DNA of 10,854 bases, from positions 1 to 10,854 of the forward strand of contig JAUUZS010000084.1 of the NCBI GenBank assembly GCA_030589835.1. Direction: 5' to 3'. The position numbers and the translations under genes are program-made. This document shows positions 5,933 through 10,854 of this stretch, piece by piece. The number at the start of each line of letters is the position of its first letter. The stretch's first letter is position 1. This DNA comes from Cyclobacteriaceae bacterium. Its GTDB lineage: Bacteria > Bacteroidota > Bacteroidia > Cytophagales > Cyclobacteriaceae. The notes below the pieces were generated by a model that saw nothing but the letters and a program-made list of their open reading frames with translations, was not told where the DNA came from and did not search any database.

Positions 5933-7314
5933 GCGCAAGCCTTCTAAATGAATTTGAGGATACGATTGTTGCTTTAGCTACCCCGGCAGGTGTAGGAGCA
6001 ATTGGTATTATCAGGATCTCCGGGAAAATGGCGATTGAGATTGCCAACAGCATCTTTAAAGGGAAAGATCTTTTAGCTCAAAAATCCCACACCATTCATT
6101 TCGGTAAAATAACTGATGGGGAAACCATCATTGATGAAGTTTTGGCTTCCGTTTTTATTGCCCCAAAATCCTTTACTAAGGAAAATGTCATAGAGATATC
6201 TACTCATGGCTCGCCATATATTATGCAGCAGATAATAAAGCTGATTTTATCACAAGGAGCCAGACTAGCTAAAGCAGGGGAATTCACAAAACGCGGTTTC
6301 ATAAATGGCCAATTTGATCTTGCACAGGCAGAGGCCATCGCCGACCTTATCAGCTCAGATTCAAAGGCCACCCATATGGCGGCTATGAACCAGATGCGAG
6401 GTGGATTCTCAAAAAAAATTAAAGTGCTTCGTGAAGACCTCATCCATTTTGCCTCTATGATCGAGCTGGAGCTGGACTTTGCAGAAGAAGATGTGGAATT
6501 TGCAGACCGGGTGCAATTAGTGGAATTGATCACGAGCTTGCAAAAAGAAATCAGAAAACTGATTGAAAGCTTTAGTATTGGTAACGTGATTAAAAACGGT
6601 GTCCCTACCGTGATCGCCGGAAAACCAAATTCCGGGAAATCAACGTTGCTCAATACCCTGCTGGAAGAGGAAAAAGCTATTGTCTCAGACATTCCCGGTA
6701 CAACCCGTGATATTATTGAAGACGAAATACATATTGAAGGCATTAGTTTCAGGTTTATTGATACAGCCGGCATCCGGGAGGCAAAAGATAAAATAGAAGC
6801 CATGGGAATAGAAAGAACTATGGCCAAAATGAAAGCCGCTTCCATTATCATCTATCTTGTGGATTTGCTTAATGAAGGTGAACTTGACATAATTAGTGAA
6901 AAACAAAAATTAGATGCGATGGGCATTCCCTATCTGCTCATTGGCAATAAAACGGATAAGCTAAACGGCTCAAAGCTCCATCTTTTAGAAACAGCCTTTC
7001 CTGAGATGATATTTATTTCTGCCTCAAATGAGGTAAATATAGAAATGCTAAAAAGTGCTTTAATCCATTTGGTTCATCTTGACGATTTTAATACCGGTGA
7101 TACCATTGTCACCAATATCCGCCATATAGAAAGCCTGACCAACACCCAGACCGCCCTTGGCGATGTCATGAAAGGAGTCGACAATCAGGTCACCGGGGAT
7201 TTTTTAGCCATGGATATCCGACAGGCTCTGCACCACCTCGGAGAAATCACAGGCGAAATCACTACGGACGAACTGCTGGGCACTATTTTTAGTAAGTTCT
7301 GTATCGGCAAATAG
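5929..7314 (+). CDS. mnmE: tRNA modification GTPase MnmE (TrmE)
   Basis: With MnmG, makes the (carboxymethyl)aminomethyl group on wobble uridine 34 of certain tRNAs in the cytoplasm. At 461 residues it is full length. The N-terminal tetrahydrofolate-binding domain (about 10-125) begins DTIVALATPAGVGAIGIIR and includes EISTHGSPYI and AGEFTKRGFINGQFDLAQAE. The inserted G domain shows G1 GKPNSGKS (231-238), G2 GTTRD (257-261), G3 DTAG (278-281), G4 NKTD (340-343) and SAS (364-366). The protein ends with FCIGK, holding the conserved C-terminal cysteine (C458). The start is TTG at 5929: an in-frame TAA directly precedes it, and the next in-frame ATG (6028) would remove the conserved N terminus. 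TTG overlaps the upstream TGA as TTGA, suggesting reinitiation. A strong terminator follows. Confidence 0.97.
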   Translation: MSASLLNEFEDTIVALATPAGVGAIGIIRISGKMAIEIANSIFKGKDLLAQKSHTIHFGKITDGETIIDEVLASVFIAPKSFTKENVIEISTHGSPYIMQQIIKLILSQGARLAKAGEFTKRGFINGQFDLAQAEAIADLISSDSKATHMAAMNQMRGGFSKKIKVLREDLIHFASMIELELDFAEEDVEFADRVQLVELITSLQKEIRKLIESFSIGNVIKNGVPTVIAGKPNSGKSTLLNTLLEEEKAIVSDIPGTTRDIIEDEIHIEGISFRFIDTAGIREAKDKIEAMGIERTMAKMKAASIIIYLVDLLNEGELDIISEKQKLDAMGIPYLLIGNKTDKLNGSKLHLLETAFPEMIFISASNEVNIEMLKSALIHLVHLDDFNTGDTIVTNIRHIESLTNTQTALGDVMKGVDNQVTGDFLAMDIRQALHHLGEITGEITTDELLGTIFSKFCIGK

Positions 7315-7357
7315 ATAAGTAGAACAAAATAGAACTATATACAGTTAAATATAAATT

Positions 7358-7391
7358 AAAGCCCCTTTATAGCCAAATAAAGGGGCTTTTT
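7358..7391. terminator. Strong terminator between mnmE and DUF1080 gene
   Basis: A perfect 13-bp stem (7358-7370 with 7377-7389, built around AAGCCCCTTTAT) with a 6-nt loop, AGCCAA. On the plus strand it ends in TTTTT, terminating mnmE 44 nt after its stop. On the minus strand it is followed by AATTTAT after the stem's own TTT, so it may also stop the convergent DUF1080 gene. Confidence 0.9.
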
Positions 7392-7436
7392 CATTTCTAT
7401 ATTTTTCTTCTTTAGTCAGAATCTTTAAGAAATCAT

Positions 7437-8423
7437 TTAGTTCACTGACGGTGTAACAACAAATTTGCGAAATTCAATCGGCCCATGATCTCCTTGAATC
7501 ATAATAGGGCCAGGCTCACCTTCATTACTGTCAAGCGATCCTCCTGTTATTCCTGGGATTGGACGGCTCGAAACAACTTCAATTCCATTATGTACTACAG
7601 TTACATGTCGCCCAACTAACGTAATTTCGAAAGTTTGCCATTCTCCTGGATTTTTAGCTGCATTAACTGATGGTGCAATAAATCCGTAAATGCCACCGAT
7701 ACTTACGTGATCAGCTCTTCCCTTCGAATCTTCAATCTGAAGTTCATAACGGCCACGAAGATAAATTCCGCTATTACTCCCTGCTGGATACTTAAATTCT
7801 AGGCTTAGTTTAAAATCATCAAATTTTTGATTGGTAATCAAGTTGCCACCTTTTTCCTTATTCACCATTACACCATCGATCATTTCAAAATTATTGTTCT
7901 CCGGTATAATCCAGCGATCCATATTGTTGGTAAGTAAATTAATAGGATTACCCCACACCGGCGGTTCTTTTCTTTCTAAACTCGGCGCACGAACACCGGT
8001 GAATTTAAGCTTATTTCCATCGAGAACTTTATACCCTGAAAGCTTGTTGTCTTTTAAAGTGAATTCAAAATAGATATCATCAATATCCATCCATTGGGGA
8101 GGAATGGTAAAGTGGTATTTATCTTTACTGGCAGAATAGTGAACTTCGGCAATTGGTCGTGCACTTCCCTCGTAACCCACATAATATCCAACAAGGGTTG
8201 AAAACCCTGATAATTTAATTTGAAGCCATCCTGGGAAACCATCAGATGCCAATAGTCCATGCCTGAACATTCCCAGATTCTTTAATTGATCCTCCTCCAT
8301 GCTTATGGTAAGGTCCCATTTGCCAATCAGGTCCGAATCACTTTCAACACGCTGGGCCTGAGCAGTAGTAAAACCAGCTATTGTGAAAACAATTAGAAAC
8401 ATGATGATTTTAGAATTCTTCAT
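7437..8423 (-). CDS. Secreted DUF1080 (3-keto-disaccharide hydrolase-like) protein
   Basis: Predicted 328-residue exported protein. Residues 1-24 are a Sec signal peptide (MKNSKIIMFLIVFTIAGFTTAQAQ). About 30-148 is a beta-rich N-terminal region beginning LIGKWDLTI that I do not assign to a named family. About 155-325 is a DUF1080 domain of concanavalin-like jelly-roll fold, with GSNSGIYLRGRYELQIEDS (215-233), GEWQTFEITLVGRHVTVVHNG (260-280) and the ending GPIMIQGDHGPIEFRKFVV (305-323). Some family members hydrolyse 3-keto-glycosides made by a partner dehydrogenase; others may only bind glycans, and the activity here is inferred. An in-frame ATG at 8471 is open, but it overlaps a promoter box and would mask the signal peptide. 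It is divergent from the propeller protein gene across 560 bp, which hints at shared glycan use. Confidence 0.85.
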   Translation of the reverse strand: MKNSKIIMFLIVFTIAGFTTAQAQRVESDSDLIGKWDLTISMEEDQLKNLGMFRHGLLASDGFPGWLQIKLSGFSTLVGYYVGYEGSARPIAEVHYSASKDKYHFTIPPQWMDIDDIYFEFTLKDNKLSGYKVLDGNKLKFTGVRAPSLERKEPPVWGNPINLLTNNMDRWIIPENNNFEMIDGVMVNKEKGGNLITNQKFDDFKLSLEFKYPAGSNSGIYLRGRYELQIEDSKGRADHVSIGGIYGFIAPSVNAAKNPGEWQTFEITLVGRHVTVVHNGIEVVSSRPIPGITGGSLDSNEGEPGPIMIQGDHGPIEFRKFVVTPSVN

Positions 8424-8468
8424 AATAAGATGTAATTTGTTAAATAATATTAATTTCCTTTTGATATG

Positions 8469-8476
8469 CAAATCTA
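8469..8476 (-). promoter_or_regulatory. Bacteroidota -7 box before DUF1080 gene
   Basis: The minus strand reads TAGATTTG, an exact match to TAnnTTTG, about 46 nt upstream of the DUF1080 start at 8423. At the expected upstream spacing only TTT is present, so the -33 element is incomplete. It overlaps the alternative upstream ATG, supporting the shorter start. Confidence 0.45.
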
Positions 8477-8698
8477 CTTAAAAAAAAAACTCGAATAAAC
8501 CTCATTTCTGAAAAAAATTGATATGAAGGATGCTGGTTTCCGCATCTTAACGCAGCCAGGGATATAAAGAGCGAGGCTTGGACTGGATAAACCATGCTTG
8601 AATTGACACTAATATTTATCGCTCATTCAGAGCATGTTTAATCCTCGTAAAATAGAAGAACGGAGAATTTTGAAACATTTGATCTATGAACAACTGTC

Positions 8699-8803
8699 CG
8701 ACCTAAAAGCCATCTTCGAAAATCCCGCACTCAATTTTGCAACCCTGCTTTGTTTTATCCACTCTTATATTATATTTGCGTAAAGCGAATATTTTTTAGG
8801 TCG
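8699..8803. repeat. Inverted repeat with 10-bp perfect arms
   Basis: CGACCTAAAA (8699-8708) pairs perfectly with TTTTAGGTCG (8794-8803). Inside, TTCG (8715-8718) pairs with CGAA (8786-8789), and CGCA (8726-8729) with TGCG (8777-8780), so pairing continues inward with small internal loops. The centre (8730-8776) shows no strong pairing. It could be a cruciform, a regulatory structure or a degraded inverted-repeat element. Confidence 0.5.
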
Positions 8804-8983
8804 CGAGCTTTAGTGAAATGACCAGGACCCACCTGCAGATGGAATGCGTACACAAACCATTATAATTAACCCTCACACGGTTGCCAGGAAAATTATTTGA
8901 GCCTCCTATAGATGAACAATTATTGACGAATGAAATATGATTTTGGGTAAATTGTTAAATCGAATAAATAAGAAAAAAGTAAC

Positions 8984-10834
8984 ATGCTGATGAGATATTT
9001 TTATACTATATGTGTCATGCTGTGTTCTTTCATTCTTGTGAAAGGACAAAATCCTGAAGATAAACTGGCAATCGGGTATATCGGCGAAGATAAAACGGCA
9101 AACTCAAATTATCACGACGGGCAAATGAGGCCAGCTGTTGGAACGCAGAATTATCAAATTTTTAGGGCAAACCGTACACATCCCGAGATGGCAGAAGGCA
9201 CCGGATGGACCTACAACCATGCTCCGATGCTAGCTTACTGGAATGGCCAATTTATCTGTGAATACCTATCCAATCCGATGGGGGAACATGTCCCGCCAGG
9301 CATGACATTGATCACAAAATCCAAGGATGGGATGAATTGGGATAAACCACAAATCGTTTTTCCAATATACTTTACAAATAGGGTGGTTGATGAAGATATT
9401 ATAGTCACCAATCATCATATGCACCAGCGAATGGGATTTTATGTGGCGCCCAACGGCAGGTTGCTGATCATGGCGCATTATGGCGGGAACAACGGTGGTA
9501 GTATTGGCCGGGTGGTCAGGGAGATGTACAATGATTTTACTTTGGGGCCTATTTATTTTATCAGGTTGAGTGACAAATGGGAAGATGAAGTGTTGTACCC
9601 GAAGTACACCAACTCTGAAGATTACGGATTTATCGAAGCCTGCGATTCTTTTCTATCTGATAAAATCAAGCGAATTCAATGGTGGGAAGAAGATTTTATG
9701 GCTGATGATGCTTCCGAATTTTATATGCCCTTTGAAAGGGAAAAAGCGTTTTGTTTTTACACCATTTCAGATTCACTTACAATTGGATTATTTAAAGGAC
9801 GGATGGTGACCTTGACAAAAGACCGAGGTGAAACATGGGAAAAACCATTCAGGGCAGAAACGCTTACTTATGGAGGTGCAAAAATCTGGGGACAGAAACT
9901 GGATAACGGCCAGTATGCGCTTGTTTATAATCCAACGGGTAGCAGCAACCGTCATCCGCTTTGTGTAGCCACCGGAAGCGATGGATTGAATTTTGACGAG
10001 CTGGCAGTGGTTCATGGTGAGCTACCGGTAAAACGTTACTGGGGCATCGAAAAACGTCCTGGCCCTCAATATGTAAGGGGCATTATCGAAGGCAATGGAA
10101 ATCCGCCGGGAGATGATTTATGGGTAGTGTATTCAGTGAGTAAGGAAGATATATGGATTTCCAGAATACCGGTTCCGGTCAGAAGAATCGTTGAAGGGCC
10201 TGTAATGGATAATTTTAATGAAATGGAATCAGGTGGTGTGGTGAAAGACTGGAATATTTATTCGCCCCGTTGGTGTCCTGTAAAAATTGTGGATGGACCA
10301 GACTCATCCGTAAAAAGTCTAATGTTGAAAGATTCCGACCCCTATGATTATGCCCGCGCAACCCGGGTTTTTGGTCAGGCCACAAAACAGAGGATTTCTT
10401 TTGATTTCTACATTGATTCCAATCCTAGAAGTTTTCAAATAGACATCACAGATGCGAAAGGGAACAGGCTTATTAAAATTAGTATTGACAAAGAAAACCT
10501 CATTCACAGCAATAAAGGAGAAGAAAACCATCAAACCTCGGCAAAATTGACTCCAGGAGAATGGAATAAAATTGAAATAGACTACAATTCCCTTTCTTCT
10601 GAATACGAAATGAAGGTCAATGATGGAAAGATTGTAAAAAAAAGCAAGATGGCGTTGAAAAGTTTTCCTGAACGCATAGAATTCCGAACAGGTGACTACA
10701 GATTAAACCGGATAATCCAGGAATGCAAAAGCGGCAGTGAATCCATTCCGGGCTTCGATGAGCCAAATGCCGATATTAAGGAAGAAAAAGCTGTTTTTTA
10801 TATCCGTAATTTTTCAACGCAAATAACGGAATGA
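8984..10834 (+). CDS. Secreted Asp-box beta-propeller protein with C-terminal jelly-roll-like region
   Basis: Predicted 616-residue exported protein, probably a glycosidase, lyase or glycan binder of the sialidase-like propeller superfamily. Residues 1-22 are a Sec signal peptide (hydrophobic YTICVMLCSFILV, ending KGQ). About 50-400 has propeller features: Asp-box motifs SKDGMNW (113-119) and TKDRGETW (278-285) and a degenerate GSDGLNF (331-337), plus conserved-looking TYNHAP (76-81), NHHMHQRMGFYVAPNGRLL (143-161) and RPGPQYVRG (358-366). About 405-600 is a separate beta-rich region that looks like a LamG/concanavalin-type fold (GEWNKIEIDY 525-534, then RIEFRTGDYR). The N-terminal pattern recalls GH145/PL25-like propellers more than true GH33 sialidases, but the substrate cannot be named. 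ATG 8990 is an equally possible start. It is divergent from the secreted DUF1080 gene. The fold is fairly sure; the function is open. Confidence 0.75.
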   Translation: MLMRYFYTICVMLCSFILVKGQNPEDKLAIGYIGEDKTANSNYHDGQMRPAVGTQNYQIFRANRTHPEMAEGTGWTYNHAPMLAYWNGQFICEYLSNPMGEHVPPGMTLITKSKDGMNWDKPQIVFPIYFTNRVVDEDIIVTNHHMHQRMGFYVAPNGRLLIMAHYGGNNGGSIGRVVREMYNDFTLGPIYFIRLSDKWEDEVLYPKYTNSEDYGFIEACDSFLSDKIKRIQWWEEDFMADDASEFYMPFEREKAFCFYTISDSLTIGLFKGRMVTLTKDRGETWEKPFRAETLTYGGAKIWGQKLDNGQYALVYNPTGSSNRHPLCVATGSDGLNFDELAVVHGELPVKRYWGIEKRPGPQYVRGIIEGNGNPPGDDLWVVYSVSKEDIWISRIPVPVRRIVEGPVMDNFNEMESGGVVKDWNIYSPRWCPVKIVDGPDSSVKSLMLKDSDPYDYARATRVFGQATKQRISFDFYIDSNPRSFQIDITDAKGNRLIKISIDKENLIHSNKGEENHQTSAKLTPGEWNKIEIDYNSLSSEYEMKVNDGKIVKKSKMALKSFPERIEFRTGDYRLNRIIQECKSGSESIPGFDEPNADIKEEKAVFYIRNFSTQITE

Positions 10835-10854
10835 TATTACTTTTTAACATAATA

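Larger units (their letters stand above)
8424..8983. other. 560-bp divergent gap with inverted repeats
   Basis: No recognised gene or RNA. Left part: promoter of the DUF1080 gene and an A-run near 8480. Middle: an imperfect hairpin, CATGCT/TGAA (8593-8602) with TTCA/AGCATG (8626-8636, one bulge), then a 10-bp inverted repeat at 8699-8803. A 49-codon frame (8634-8783, beginning MFNPRKIEERRILKHL) is open there but overlaps both repeats, has no recognised family, and is not called a gene. Right part: AT-rich leader of the propeller gene in which I find no good TAnnTTTG box. Confidence 0.5.

Noticed and set aside
6204..6851. Long antisense open frame within mnmE
   Set aside because: It is opposite a fully conserved mnmE coding region; its serine-rich, low-complexity product is typical of a shadow frame.
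8424..8471. Longer N terminus for the DUF1080 protein (ATG at 8471)
   Set aside because: It would put 16 residues ahead of a complete signal peptide and overlaps the TAGATTTG promoter box.
1..10854. CRISPR array, tRNA, rRNA, insertion sequence or phage att site
   Set aside because: No regularly spaced repeats, cloverleaf-like sequence, transposase or integrase motifs were seen on either strand.

Overview
The window looks like chromosomal DNA of a member of the Bacteroidota, most likely a Cytophagales-type environmental bacterium. The signs are AT-rich sequence, almost no Shine-Dalgarno sites before the genes, at least one promoter box matching the Bacteroidota TAnnTTTG -7 consensus, a menaquinone-type isochorismate synthase, the succinylase branch of lysine/DAP synthesis (DapD), and secreted DUF1080 and Asp-box propeller proteins. 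This placement is inferred from protein flavour, not from a search. No rRNA, tRNA, CRISPR array, integrase or transposase was seen.

Layout. 1-1192 (+): isochorismate synthase, cut at its 5' end by the window edge. 1407-2003 (-): a TPR lipoprotein, convergent with it. 2276-3088 (-): dapD, with a good intrinsic terminator at 2207-2240. 3128-4234 (+): a GT4-like glycosyltransferase divergent from dapD by 39 bp. 4235-4554: a 320-bp gap holding a very long imperfect palindrome that begins inside the last codons of the glycosyltransferase, a smaller inverted repeat, and a 22-bp palindromic operator. 4555-5220 (+): a DtxR/MntR-family metal-dependent repressor. 5402-5932 (+): an exported thioredoxin-like protein, overlapping by 4 nt with mnmE (5929-7314, +), which starts at TTG. 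7358-7391: a strong stem-loop terminator between convergent mnmE and a secreted DUF1080 protein (7437-8423, -). 8424-8983: a 560-bp gap with inverted repeats and a promoter. 8984-10834 (+): a secreted Asp-box beta-propeller protein with a C-terminal jelly-roll-like region.

How the genes relate. The left half is mostly housekeeping: menaquinone synthesis, DAP/lysine and peptidoglycan precursor supply, metal-responsive regulation and tRNA wobble modification. The right end looks like the edge of a glycan-degradation locus: two secreted proteins transcribed divergently, one with a 3-keto-glycoside hydrolase/DUF1080 domain and one with a sialidase-like propeller.

I did not find a convincing new multi-gene system. 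The signal least explained by ordinary genes is the roughly 180-nt imperfect hairpin at 4223-4401. A possible weaker relative sits after the TPR gene at 1307-1383, and another structured repeat lies at 8699-8803. The palindrome in front of the DtxR-family gene is a good candidate for its own operator.
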